Program-made: the position numbers and the translations under genes | Assembly (NCBI RefSeq): GCF_034140825.1 | Contig: NC_089043.1 | Coordinates: 26,673,501 to 26,737,500, forward strand | From: Oryza sativa Japonica Group | Lineage: Eukaryota; Streptophyta; Magnoliopsida; Poales; Poaceae | DNA: 64,000 nucleotides | Direction: 5' to 3' | Notes under the pieces: generated by a model | Database searches by the model: none | Seen by the model: only the letters and a program-made list of their open reading frames with translations | Told to the model about the DNA's origin: nothing | Shown here: piece after piece, positions 31,607-43,103 of the stretch | Position numbering within the stretch: the stretch's first letter is position 1 | Layout of the letters: each line of letters begins with the position of its first letter

Positions 31607-32953
31607 ATGGCGCTCCGACCACCGCGGCCGTGTCCGGCCGGCGTGCAGCAGCGGCAGCACGACGTCGACGGCGCCGGCAACGCCAAGACTTCCCCGGAAC
31701 AGAAGCTCGAGTTGCTGGACCTGCAGGAGGAGGACGACGAGCTCATCTTCCTCGACGCCGACGACGAGGAGGGACGCCAGCTGCGCGAGAAGCTGGAGTC
31801 GCTGGAGCGGGAGTTCTGCCTGCTGGATGAGCAGCGGGACAACGCGCTGTTCCAGATTCACGTGCTGGAAGAGACGGTGCGCTTCCGCGAGGAGCTCGTC
31901 AGGCGGCTGACGGCGGTCACCCCCCTCGTCGTCGCCCAGCTCGACGAGGTCGTCGACGAGCACCACGCCGTCGTGACGCTGGGCGACGGATGCGAGAGGA
32001 AGATGTGCGTCGGCGTCGCCGGCTCGCTCGACCGCGGCCTCCTCAAGCCCTCGGCGAACGTCGCGCTGAACGGCCGGTCGCTCGCGCTCGTCGGCGTGCC
32101 CCCCTCCGACGTCGCCGCCTGCTCGGCCGCGCGGTTCCTCGTCGCGGACGCCGACAAGCCGGGCGTCGCCTACGACGACATCGGCGGGTGCGAGGCGCAG
32201 AAGCGGGAGGTGCGCGAGGCCGTGGAGCTGCCGCTGACGCACCCGGAGCTCTTCGCCGCCGCCGGCGTCGACCCGCCGCGCGGCGTGCTCCTGCACGGCC
32301 CGCTGGGCACCGGGAAGACCATGCTCGCCAAGGCCGTCGCGCGGGAGACCTCGGCGGCGTTCTTCCGCGTGAACGCCGCCGAGCTCGCGCGGCACGACGG
32401 GCCGAGGGTGGTGCGCGACCTGTTCCGGCTCGCCAGGGACATGGCGCCGGCCATCGTCTTCATCGACGAGGTGGACGCGATCGCGGCGGCGCGGCAAGGC
32501 GGCGACGACGACGACGGCGGTGCCAGGCGCCACGTGCAGCGCGTGCTGATTGAGCTGCTCACCCAGATGGACGGCTTCGACGAGTCCACCAACGTGCGGG
32601 TGATCATGGCGACGAACCGCGCCGACGACCTGGACCCGGCGCTGCTCCGGCCGGGGCGGCTGGACCGCAAGGTCGAGTTCACGGCGCCCGAGAGCCCGGA
32701 GGAGAAGCGGCTGGTGCTGCAGACGTGCACGGCGGGGATGAGCCTGGACGGCGACGTCGACCTCGACGCCCTGGCGGCGCGGCGCGACAAGCTCAGCGCC
32801 GCCGAGATCGCCGCCGTGTGCCGCAAGGCCGGCATGCAGGCCGTGCGCGACAGGCGGGGCGCCGTGACGGCGGACGACTTCGACAAGGGATACCTCGCCG
32901 TCGTCGGCAAGAAGCCCGGCGACGCCGCCACCGAGTTCCACTTCTACAACTGA
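31607..32953 (+). CDS. Intronless RPT3-like 26S proteasome ATPase paralogue
   Basis: A single exon encodes 448 residues. It aligns to the proteasome base ATPase RPT3 throughout: N-terminal coiled coil (about 55-100), OB-fold part (GLLKPSANVALNGRSLALV), inter-domain DIGGCEAQKREVREAVELPL, and the AAA core. Walker A is GPLGTGKT (231-238; canonical GPPGTGKT), Walker B IVFIDE (283-288), sensor 1 MATNRAD (335-340), and the Arg-finger region LLRPGRLDRK is intact. The C-terminus FYN keeps an HbYX-like tail (FYK in RPT3). The pore-1 loop region, KYLGEGPRMVRD in RPT3, reads ARHDGPRVVRD here, about four residues shorter with no aromatic. Lack of introns, very high GC and divergence suggest an old retrocopy. 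The open frame and kept motifs suggest it is still translated. A GTG precedes the ATG; I use the ATG. Confidence 0.88.
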   Translation: MALRPPRPCPAGVQQRQHDVDGAGNAKTSPEQKLELLDLQEEDDELIFLDADDEEGRQLREKLESLEREFCLLDEQRDNALFQIHVLEETVRFREELVRRLTAVTPLVVAQLDEVVDEHHAVVTLGDGCERKMCVGVAGSLDRGLLKPSANVALNGRSLALVGVPPSDVAACSAARFLVADADKPGVAYDDIGGCEAQKREVREAVELPLTHPELFAAAGVDPPRGVLLHGPLGTGKTMLAKAVARETSAAFFRVNAAELARHDGPRVVRDLFRLARDMAPAIVFIDEVDAIAAARQGGDDDDGGARRHVQRVLIELLTQMDGFDESTNVRVIMATNRADDLDPALLRPGRLDRKVEFTAPESPEEKRLVLQTCTAGMSLDGDVDLDALAARRDKLSAAEIAAVCRKAGMQAVRDRRGAVTADDFDKGYLAVVGKKPGDAATEFHFYN

Positions 32954-33529
32954 TCGCCGGCTTCGCTTAGCAACACAGCTCATATCTTTACGCCTTTCAC
33001 TAGGAAAAGGCATTGTATAGCTCCTGCTTGGGCAACGTCTCAAATGTATACAATTATTCTGTAATTCACTGAACAAATTTAAGATAGAAACACCAGCAAT
33101 TTTACCTTCTTTTCAGAACACTAACAGTCTCTTGTATTTCCTTTGAGAATACTTGGTTCATACTACATAGGAGACAACGTCACCAGGTTACTCATATTCC
33201 CAAGTCTACTTGCAAACAAAATGCGTTTAAAAATCAAGTAAATTCATCATTGAGACGTTAGCATTTCTTCAGAAAAATGCATGAAATAGGAATCATCCAA
33301 ACAGAGCATTAAACCCTAAAGTAAATCCATCAGAGGCTTATGCGTCACGAGTTTATTTTGAGTTACCAACAGGCAAACTCCTTGTATGACATAATATAAG
33401 TCGAAAGAGTTACATGAAGCATCAAGTGCATACTCGTAGGAGCATACTTCTTCAAGCATTGATCGCTGAGAACAAATTATGACAAAACAAGATAAAAACA
33501 GGAGTCCTCCTTGCAAGTTCAGACATCCT
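32954..33529. other. Convergent 3' ends
   Basis: The spacer between the RPT3-like gene (+) and the complex-I-type gene (-) holds their 3' UTRs. No ORF is supported; the minus ORF at 33316-33642 is intron and out-of-frame exon sequence of the latter gene. Confidence 0.6.
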
Positions 33530-35312
33530 TCAATACTCTTTCTTGCCAAAGTTTTTGCACCAAAGTTGAGATGGGATCGGCCGGACCGGGTGATGTGGGC
33601 GTTGCTGCAAAACATTAGATCTGTCAGCACATCTTTCCACAACTAAAAGAACGGATAAGATCATTAACAACTGCAACCTTACTTAATGGAAATTATTATG
33701 TGTGAAAACATATATTCCAATGAATGTACGGGGGGAGGAAACCTACTAGCAAGATTTCATGTTTTGTGATAAGTAGAGGAAAATGAGATATACAGTTGGC
33801 ATGCATTGGTGTTGACATGATACACGTCAAGCTTTACAAAACAATGATATGCAAATGCTTATGTTTTGCCTATGATTTTTGATTCAGATGAATTCATTTA
33901 CTCTTCACCAACAGAAAGCAAACACTATCCACAAAAAAAGTTACACATTGATGTACAGAAAAACAAGAATAATTGTAATAATCAGCTGATGGCAAGTCGA
34001 CAACATCATCCCAGTGCTTGTATAATTTTTTGATGAAGACAACTTTGAAACACATGACATGAAAAACCGAATTATTATCAAGACCATCTACCAAATGTAA
34101 ACACTAGATCATCTGTACTTTATCGTGCAAGTTCCTGTGGACAATCCACAAATTTATTTGGAAATGAACATCAGCGCATATACCACTACAAGATCTCTTA
34201 GCAACAAACCTCCTGAGATCTAGTTGCAAAACAAAAACAGGGTATCCTAGATGGCTTCATCCCACCAGTAGCACACCTACTACTGAATGGTCATAATGCA
34301 GCCAGGAACATGGAATAAATCCCTTTCCAAGTAGGGGGTTCAGAAAGAAGCTTTTCTCATTGTTTTGAGGAAATCAAGAAGAATTACTAAATGACTCATG
34401 AAATTATGTATTTACTGACAAAGTTGGCCTTTATCGTAGTTTGTCTAATAAGCGAGGAATAATAATCTTAACCACCATATGGTATATGGTAGAAACTGGT
34501 ATTCAAGAACTGATTACAGAACTCCATTGAATAGATTCAGCTACCACTAGAACATATTAGCATTTGTTTGCACAATAGTACAAAACTAACTGAACAGGCA
34601 TGCCTGTCACGTGCATAGAACAAATGTGCTTTACAACGGGAACAAGTAATTTCATTTCAAGTTTTGTCTAGATTAACTGGAAAATTGCACGACATTTTTT
34701 GTTTTATATCTAGCATTTCTCCCAGTTGCCCTATCTAATGTCTTCTCCTCTAACAAGAAAAATCAACAATTCAACATTCTATTGCACTTTACTACCCAGA
34801 GCAACTCAAAGGTATTACACGAAAATATTACTCAAACATTTCATCCAGGTTTGAGTTAAGCGTATTCCATAGGTTCCCAATAGAGCTATTACCATTTCTT
34901 CTTCTGCACACCGAGTTCCTGATATGCACAACAACGTAAATCTTGTTCATATTCGTAATGACCCCAACAAAAATGTTTCTGCCACCCTATCTATTGTTTG
35001 CTCCTCATTTCCATTCCCCACGGATCACATCTCCCGGCTAGCGATTTCGGATCAGCTCGACCAGATACGCGGAAAGGACAAGCATGGCGCGTGACTAGTA
35101 CTACGTGGTAGGGTTTGGATGGCGGGGAGACGTACCTCGAGCTCGGCGGACTTCATGGCGATGGGGATGCAGACGAGGAAGACGCCGAACATGGCGATGG
35201 CGGTGTTGCGGCGCCAGTGCACGGGCCGGCAGTAGGGCCCGCCCGTCATGCTCCATACCTTCTGCCGGAAGTCGCCGCCTCCGTGGCCGTGCCCGCCATG
35301 GTCGCCGCCCAT
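33530..35312 (-). CDS. Small single-span mitochondrial protein, complex-I-type
   Basis: Two exons, 35312-35136 and 33604-33530, are separated by a 1531-base intron and give 83 residues. The N-terminus is His/Gly-rich (MGGDHGGHGHGGGDF), followed by QKVWSMTGGPYCRPVHWRRN, one membrane segment (TAIAMFGVFLVCIPIAM), and the tail SAELEQRPHHPVRPIPSQ with a final LWCKNFGKKEY. I recall a conserved plant protein with this layout among small accessory proteins linked to mitochondrial complex I, but I cannot name the subunit with certainty. Length and single span fit such a subunit. The second exon was found by matching the conserved tail, and the splice (GAG/GTACGT ... TTGCAG/CAACGC) is in phase. The gene is convergent with the RPT3-like gene. 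The intron holds no recognised element. Confidence 0.8.
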
Positions 35313-36908
35313 CGCCGCCGCCGCTTGTGCTGCTCGGATTCAATCAGATCGGGATGCGATGCGAGTGTGGTGTTGAGCCTGACGGGGGAATTGGGGATTG
35401 TGTTGTGGACACCCTTTTTTGCACTGGAGTCCCTGCTAATTTCGCAAAATTACATTCTATAACTACTTTAATAGAGAAGTTAAAAAAAAAGAATGTAAAG
35501 AAAACTCTCAAAATTGTTACTGCTAGAATTCGAATTTAATCCTAGACAATAGAGGCAGTAATGACACAAAAGAGTTTTCGTGTTTGGGGAAAAAGGGATA
35601 TCATTTGCGAAACTTGGTTGATCATGATGGATCATCTGTTTGATGAAGTTATAATCATGACACAACTGTTACGATATTTGCTATTTTATGACTAATTCTA
35701 TTGATCTTTGTGAATCTTTTGAACAGTAAAAATCCCTCCATTTATACAGGAACTTCTTTTGTCTTGTTGACCACAAAAGTAAGAACGGATCTATCTATTT
35801 TATTATCTATCGACTATTAGCATCTGAGTTGTAAAGAGACAATCGGACTCTCATATCGCTAGGAGAATTGAATCCATAAAACTGAAAGAACGGTGTCACC
35901 TATATCGTAATACACTAATCTTATGTGATACATAGTACCATGTCTATTGCCTATGCATATTTACCACAGATTTTGCCAGATGCCATCGAAATCAATTGAC
36001 CACAATTGTAATACTATAGCTCCATTCTAAAGGATCGTCCATTAAAAAACCATTTTCACCCCTTATTATAGGTTATAAATTTAGCTTTTAGAGCCTCGGA
36101 GACCACCAAACCGTTTAGGATTTGGTTTACAATTTGAAACTCTAACAACACCTTGGCTAGGAAGAGACCAAATTTGTTACTATCTCCGTTCTAAAATATC
36201 AGGAATTTTGCTCATGTTAGAACGGGGCAGTATATTTTGTCATTGAGACCGAGACGTGAAACCTTTGTGATGAAGAAGACATTTTATCACAAGTATGATA
36301 AAGAACCATAAGAATGGTTATTTTGACCAAACAATGGCACTGTAAGGTAACTTATGATGGTCACAAACCAAATAATAACCCCATATCACTGTAAGTTGTC
36401 CTCATATCACAAGATAGTTTATACTTTAGGTATGACACCACCAGGCAACATGCGGCCGCAAACTAAACAAAATCCTTACTGAACTACCCATGCTCAAAAG
36501 ATAATATCTCGAAGCCAAAAGGCAAAGAGTTATTCCAAAACAATTTTTGATGACCATTGTGATATGAGGACACCTTTCCTTGCGTAGAGACTCAAACTTC
36601 TGCAGTGAATCAGATAACACTGCGAGACAAATAGTTGATTGCCAACAACAGAGTCTCCTTTGTCAGGGCAACTTCATTGGGGTAACAAAATCGAAAGTAA
36701 TTTGTTACATATAAACATTACAAAGATTTGATTCAAGAAAACAAAGCACAATGAGACTAGCAACTGTGCTTTTCTAATCCTGTAAGAACTACCCAACACT
36801 TTGACTTCTTCAACAATAGCACGTGTAAATACAGTACATTGATAGGGGGGAAAAATCATCAAAATGGTACACCAAATCAGCTTGAGCAGCCGATTCATCA
36901 TTGCATAC
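35313..36908. other. AT-rich spacer between two minus-strand genes
   Basis: It holds the promoter of the complex-I-type gene on its left and the 3' UTR of the 187-residue protein gene on its right. A 51-bp Stowaway-like remnant lies at 36180-36230. No gene is supported. Confidence 0.6.
36180..36230. mobile_element. 51-bp Stowaway-like terminal-repeat remnant
   Basis: The ends CTATCTCCGTTCTA and TAGAACGGGGCAG are an inverted pair of Stowaway type, flanked by TA on both sides (36178-36179 and 36231-36232). Only 24 bases separate them, so nearly all of the interior is missing. Confidence 0.6.
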
Positions 36909-39834
36909 TTAAAACCTAGGAGGGCTTGTTGGGATCCTTGAAGCCCCCTGCATTATAGCTGTTCGTCTTTTCCGATAGTATACAAATGGGCCACTTATTA
37001 GCAGCATTCCAGCCATCATAACCTGTAAAGACCATAAACTTCCTTAAATTACCATGCTATAAGAAAGAATAAAAACCTGTCATAGATAATCATGATATGA
37101 TTAAGAGCCATGAAGATGTTTAATTTAGGAAGAACAGGAAAATGAGGAATGAAATAGATATTTTGGATTAGGCTCAAAGAACATATAAATTGTACACAAT
37201 ACAGGACAAGACTAAAACCCTTGACACACTGATCACACATATATAACCTTAACAGAATAAAGTTTTGTCAGAAACGTACACTTTGCTTCATAGGGTACAC
37301 AAGTATAGATAGTATTTTCACAAGAAAAAAACAAGACAATACTCACAACTGAATCAACCAGAAATTAAAGCTCCAGACAGGCACATACTGACAGAAAAAA
37401 GGGTGGTTCATGTGTTTGCTCCTGTTTAAGTGTGATAGGTTAAATCTCGTCCCAACGTTCTTAAAAAAATAGATAAATATTTCACAGTTTCTGGCTTTAC
37501 ACTATCTACTTCCACAGTTTTAATGTAATCAAAAATTTATGCTGGAGGGAATAAATTGATGGCAGACAGCCAGACAGGCATAATCTTTATAGCAATATGA
37601 ACAGAGAGAAGTTCTATGATTTAATACCTCAAAACCAAGAACAGATAACTTCTCTTCATCCTCCAATGGTACACAACTCCTGTAAGTTGTGTAATGCTTT
37701 GAACCACCTGACGTGGATGCATCGTCCAGCACCTTCCGTTGCTTAGTATTATTTCCTTCTTTGGTAACATTTTGTACTTCTACACATTTCAATGGCAAGC
37801 GGTAGCCGGTTTCACTGCAACAGTACTTCTCATCGCTCTAACAAAAATGAAAATGAAATTGTATGTCAGCATGCCATTTCAATAGTTGATAGTTGTCTTC
37901 AACAGAGGTAATTTGATATTTTCAGCCCTGACTCAACACAAACAAAGTATTCAACTCCATTACAAATATGAAGGAAAAAGCAAAAATGAGCAGCAGCTGA
38001 AAGCAGGCATATCTATTGGTGGTCAGGGAAAGCACAGTGCACAAAGACTCTGGCACATGTATTTGCGAATATAACTATACAAATTAGGTTTCCTAGTAGA
38101 GTCATCTGCACGACAGCAGAAATCCCAACATAAGTAGCTTCTAAGCTTCATAACCATGGAAAAGACACTGAGTTCTGAATGAACACATGGTCCAGGAAAA
38201 CTAATCCCACCCTGTAAACTAATTATCCAAAAGCTACGAATAATCAGCACAGTCCAGCCAATTTTCAGATCACATCTTCTAAAAGGCCAGGAAACGTGGT
38301 AATAGGAAGTTAATTACTTGATAGGACAGTATAAGGAGTTGCGGGGGTGGGGACTGGGGATAAGAGTTAATGGGTGTCGATTCTGACCAATAAAGATAAA
38401 GTGCACTGTGCGAGACATCCTTGTTCTTACAAACCCTGTTGGCCTGCCCCATCAGGCTGTAATATAAATTCCATTTGTTATTCAATCAATATTTGTAGGT
38501 TGGTGATTTTGGGCATAACATAAATGGAATCATTTATATGTAAGGCTTTTTCCTAAACTATTAATGCCCCGTTGACATTCTATGATATGCACAAAAGGAC
38601 ATATAACTATAAAAGGTTCATCTCCCACTCAATGGAAAAGTAGAAAACTCTGTTTATGTATCTTCAAGATATACACCTAAGATCATGAATAACATAAAGA
38701 TGAGAAACAAAGAAATCGTTGAGGTAACTTAAAAACATAATATATGTATTTCCCTCAACCCATAAAATTTGCCCCTTTCTTTTTTGATACACTCTAACAT
38801 ACAATATTGCACCTTTAATGCATCAGCTAGAGCACAAACCACAAAGTTACGATTCTATAATCACTAGAAAGGCTGAATAAGACTCAACTTTCCTATAAAT
38901 CTTTGCATGAAAGAACTAAATTTCATTATGTTAGAAATGCTATTTATTATAGAATCATCAACAGCTTGAAAGAGCAACAAAGTCCTTTATTTTGAATTTA
39001 TTCCAACAAAGCCAGCAAGCTCACACATGGTAGCAACCCCTCAATCATATTACACATGAAGCAAGTTCGCTGAATCCATTATCACTTGGCCATATCTTTA
39101 TTGTGCAAACCGATACAGTGATTAAGGAGATGAACTAAACATCACCAGCTAAATAAATCCTACTGTAAAAGGATTATCTTCTTCAATAATCAATACCATA
39201 TCAATGACACTCCAACTAATAAATGGCATCAAGAACTTGGACCTGATAATTGATATAGTGATATGTGCCATCCGAAGACTAACTATTACCACGCAAACCA
39301 AAACGAAAGTCAAAGAAGAAACTCAGATTTGAAGCAAAACGGGCCTAACTTTAATCAAGATCCGATCGTTTCTTAATGTGCACACTTCTTCAGTTGTAGC
39401 AATCCAAGAACACGGATTATTCATAAGCTACATCGAAAAATAAATTAGGAATATAGTCCTGAAAAATCCCAAATCCAATCCAATTGCAGGACTGCAACAT
39501 CGTCCCTCTTGTTTCACCCTCCCAAGATCGATTCCCCCCTCCACGGTGAGCCCCAAGATCGAATGACAAGAGTCAGAGCATAGAACCGGCTGACCTTCTC
39601 GGAGTATTGGCAGGGGACGCAGGGCCCGGATGGGGAGCACCGGTAGGAGGAGTTCCCCTGCGCCTCCACGAACCCGAGCAGCGACCTCCGCCCCCCGGAG
39701 GACGTCGTGGCGGCGGCGGCCGCGGCGGCCATCGCGATCGCCGGAGGGATCCAGCACAGGGCGGCCACCGCGAGGAGCAGCAGCAGCAGCAGCCGCCACC
39801 GCCACGAGGTCGTCGCCGGCGCCTTGTTCGCCAT
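36909..39834 (-). CDS. Unrecognised plant membrane protein with Cys-rich lumenal part
   Basis: Three exons, 39834-39595, 37837-37628 and 37022-36909, join in phase to give 187 residues. There is an N-terminal hydrophobic signal or anchor (RLLLLLLLAVAALCWIPPAIAM, about 14-35) and an Ala run. A Cys-rich stretch follows (SSYRCSPSGPCVPCQYSEK, then SDEKYCCSETGYRLPLKC). A polar loop with CVPLEDEEKLSVLGFE leads to a single C-terminal membrane segment (VMMAGMLLISGPFVYY) followed by RKRR and a short Pro-rich tail. This predicts a type I or double-anchored secretory-pathway protein with disulfides on the lumenal side. I do not recognise a named family or function. The RKRR after the helix may be a cytosolic stop-transfer or sorting signal. 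The gene is head-to-head with the RUG3-like gene, 299 bases between start codons. Confidence 0.8.
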
Positions 39835-40133
39835 GGCTGCCTCCGCCGCGGTTTCGCTCTCGCTGGCGCGGTGGTGGTTGCCTTTTGTTGGAGGTTGGAG
39901 AGATGCACCCGTTAACCCGATACTCTTCTCGGGTCGGGACTCGCGTTAACGGGTCTGAACACGCGAACCTGACAGAGCGGGGTTAACGGGTTAGAAACCT
40001 AATGGGCGCTAAGTGATTCGGGTTAACGGGTTTGAACCCTCGAACCCGGATTTATACTGTTCGTCTAGTTCTAGTAGTCTTCGTGTCACGCAGCTGAACC
40101 AACCGGCCGCCGCCGCCGCCGCCGCCGCCGGCA
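39835..40133. promoter_or_regulatory. Divergent promoter with four GTTAACGGGT boxes
   Basis: The 299 bases between the two start codons must drive both genes. GTTAAC cores lie at 39911, 39945, 39982 and 40022, each within GTTAACGGGT; the first is inverted. The spacing is 34, 37 and 40 bases. No TATA box is evident on either strand. Confidence 0.7.
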
Positions 40134-43103
40134 ATGTTCCGCCGCCTCCTCCTCCCCCTCCGGCGCTGCTTCTCCACCTCGACGTCCTCGAGCGCGACGC
40201 CAACCCTCTACTCGAGCGGCACCACCCCGGTGTCCATCCTGTCCTGGGGCCGCGGCGCGTCGGGGCAGCTCGGCGGCGGCAAGGAGGAGCGCCGCCTCTA
40301 CCCGTCCCCCGTCGCGCACCTCTCCCTCCCCGACCCCGCGCCGGTGCTCTCCCCCACGCCCGGACGCCTCCCTGACGCCGCCGCCGCGGGGACGGCAGCG
40401 GGGGGCGTGGAGGTGGGGATCTCCTGCGGGCTGTTCCACTCCGCGGTCGTCGTCGACGGCGGCGCCTGGGTGTGGGGCAAGGGCGACGGGGGCCGCCTCG
40501 GCCTCGGGGACGAGTCCTCCGCCTTCGTCCCGCGCCACAACCCCAACCTCAGCGAGCTCCGCGTCCTCGCGCTCGGCGGCATCCACTCCGCCGCCCTGAC
40601 CGCCTCCGGGGAAGTCTTCACCTGGTGAGGAAACCACCACCACATTGCTCATTTGAAATTCCTTTTGGTGTGATTAGATAATAATAATAATAATAATAAT
40701 AGATGCTTGAGTGAGTGAGTGCTCGCTGGATGAACTGCAAGAAGAATGCATTGCAAATTTATTGGATTTGGCTGCTGCATCACTCAGTTTACTGTAGTCT
40801 GCAGGGGTTATGGTGGATTTGGTGCTTTGGGGCATTATGTTTACCATAGGGAATTGTTGCCAAGGAAAGTGAATGGTCCTTGGGAAGGGAAGATATCACA
40901 CATTGCTACCAGTGGAGCACATACTGCGGCAATCACTGACTCAGGTTGGTCCAGTTCATGGTTAATGCTGATTGCTGAAACCTGAAAGGGTGAAAGACAT
41001 TGTGGATAATCTTCCACTGCCTTTCACAATTGAATGCTTTGGAATATTGGCATTTTGTGATTGTCAGACCGCCTCAGCCCTGATCTTGTGGCTTTTGTGA
41101 ACAGGTGAGCTCTACACTTGGGGTCGTGATGAAGGCGATGGTAGGTTGGGGCTTGGAAGTGGAGGTGGTCCTGGTGAAGCTGGATCTCTCAGTGTTCCTT
41201 CCAAGGTGAACGCTCTGCCTGTTTCAGTTGCTGCTGTGGCTTGTGGTGGTTTTTTCACTATGGCTCTGACTTCAGATGGTCAGCTATGGAGTTGGGGAGG
41301 TTAGTATGTATAAACACTTGGAATATTTTATCTTTTTCTCTTATTGGATTAGTGTTTCTTCTCTTTAGCAACCAGCAATGCCTTACAGTTCACATTAACG
41401 TGCAACTGTGCAAGGTGCTAACCGGGAAATGTTGTGGCAATATACAAGTTTCCCTCTAACTAGCTGGCATCTACATTCCAGATCCTTTGTTCATAGACTG
41501 GGCATAAAGTTATTAGGGCTTGATAGTTTTACTATAATAATCTCAAGCTAAGCAGTGTGTATTGAACAGAGCATCTGACATGGTACTCCATGCTTTCAGT
41601 TGGCTCTTAGTGAACCTATCCAAAATGCAAAACCAATATCTCAAGAACAAATTGATTTGATATGCTTTCATCTATTCTCCACTGATCGTGGTTCTAGAAT
41701 CTCCTGTTTTAATCCCATCAATTTTTATAAAAGATGCAAGTGGAATCACATATGTTTTTAATGCAAGTGGAATCACATATGTTGGGTCTAGAATTTCTAA
41801 ACCTTGAGTTAAATGGTTAAGGAATGCCACCTGAAATGTACTTCTTGTCAAACTGTGTAGATACTCTTTAATTTAATTTTCTACATGCTTTTTGTCTAAC
41901 CTCCATACGATTTCCAGCAAATTCAAACTTCGAATTGGGTAGAGGGAGCAATTCCAGTGACTGGAGGCCACAGCTTATCCCTAGCCTGAAAAATCTCCAT
42001 GTAATCCAAGTAGCATGTGGTGGATATCATTCTTTAGCCCTGACTGGTAAGTTATTATTACCTGCAAATTCTGTTGCTTTCCTGCCACTAATAGAATGCA
42101 ATTTTGGCTATTCTCCTAGCTAAATTCAAAACTGTATTATACTGTTGAAACAAGCATTTGCAACCAAGGTCCCGACGAACATTCATACAGAAGTGAAAAA
42201 TAAAGAAATTTGCATTTTAAAATATTATCTAAGTGAGTTGTTGACCATACCTAATGCCAGTTTTGCACCATGCAATGATGACCTTCAATCAGATACCATG
42301 TCTGATAATGAGTCAAGTTTCTTTTGGAACTGCAACAAACAGTATAAGGCAATAATAGTTAGAGAGATTTTTTCACTCATAAATTGCATTTATAGAAGAA
42401 AGTATGGTGGTTATTGTAGCACACAACTAACGTCTTGCTTCTTTGGCTGTATTCAGATGAAGGTGTCGTTCTCTCATGGGGACATGGTGGACACGGCCAA
42501 CTTGGGCATCCAACCCTTCAGAATCATAGAGTCCCACTAGCTATCAAAGCTTTGTCTGAAGAACGAATTGTCTATATAGCCTGTGGAGGTTCGACTTCTG
42601 CTGCAATATCAGGTGAAAGCTTTATTGATGTGCTGGGATTCTTGAGATGTTTTTAGTCATCTCTTGTAGTTTTGCTAACTAAATATGGTATAAAGGGGAA
42701 TCTTGGTTTTAAATAAAATGGAAAAAATATCTCGTGTCAAAGGTCAGTAGAAAATGCTGAAGTTTGCTGTACAAAGATTCCTTCTCTGTGCCATGTTTTA
42801 GCTTGTTTTTCCTTAATCTTGTTCTACATCATGCAAGCAGCTAAATTTCCTTGCTCTAAGCAACTAACCCGAGTTTACTTTTGTTTAATTGTCTGGACAG
42901 AGAAAGGTGACTTGTACATGTGGGGAAATGCAAGAGATTGCCAGTTAGGTGTCCCTGGTTTGCCAGAAATTCAGCCGCTACCGGTTAAAGTTAATTTTCT
43001 CACAGACGGTGATGAGGATTTGGGCCCTCATCGTGTCATTTCTGTTGCAATAGGAGCCTCGCATGCCATGTGTTTAGTCTCCAGGCAACAAAATGAGAAA
43101 TAA
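40134..43103 (+). CDS. RUG3-like mitochondrial RCC1-repeat protein
   Basis: Six exons, 40134-40624, 40805-40944, 41105-41299, 41918-42046, 42457-42612 and 42901-43103, encode 437 residues. The Arg-rich, acid-free start MFRRLLLPLRRCFSTSTSSS is a mitochondrial presequence. The rest is a seven-bladed RCC1 propeller with repeated signatures: LSWGRGASGQLGGG, VWGKGDGGRLGLGDE, TWGYGGFGALGH, TWGRDEGDGRLGLG, SWGANSNFELGRG, SWGHGGHGQLGH and MWGNARDCQLGVPG, separated by CGxxHSxALT-type turns. The block order and wording match Arabidopsis RUG3 (RCC1/UVR8/GEF-like 3), a mitochondrial protein needed for nad2 transcript splicing and complex I biogenesis. Function here is inferred by that likeness. All internal exon boundaries are in phase. 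A TAA microsatellite (40679-40700) sits in intron 1. Confidence 0.93.

Noticed and set aside
31409-33076. 555-codon ORF on the minus strand
   Set aside because: It lies exactly antisense to the RPT3-like gene. Its length follows from the strong GC-ending codon bias of that gene, and the translation is low-complexity Arg/Val/Glu/His with no family features.
39428-39986. Arg/Ala/Pro-rich ORFs on both strands near the divergent promoter
   Set aside because: Alternative frames of the GC-rich first exon of the 187-residue protein gene.
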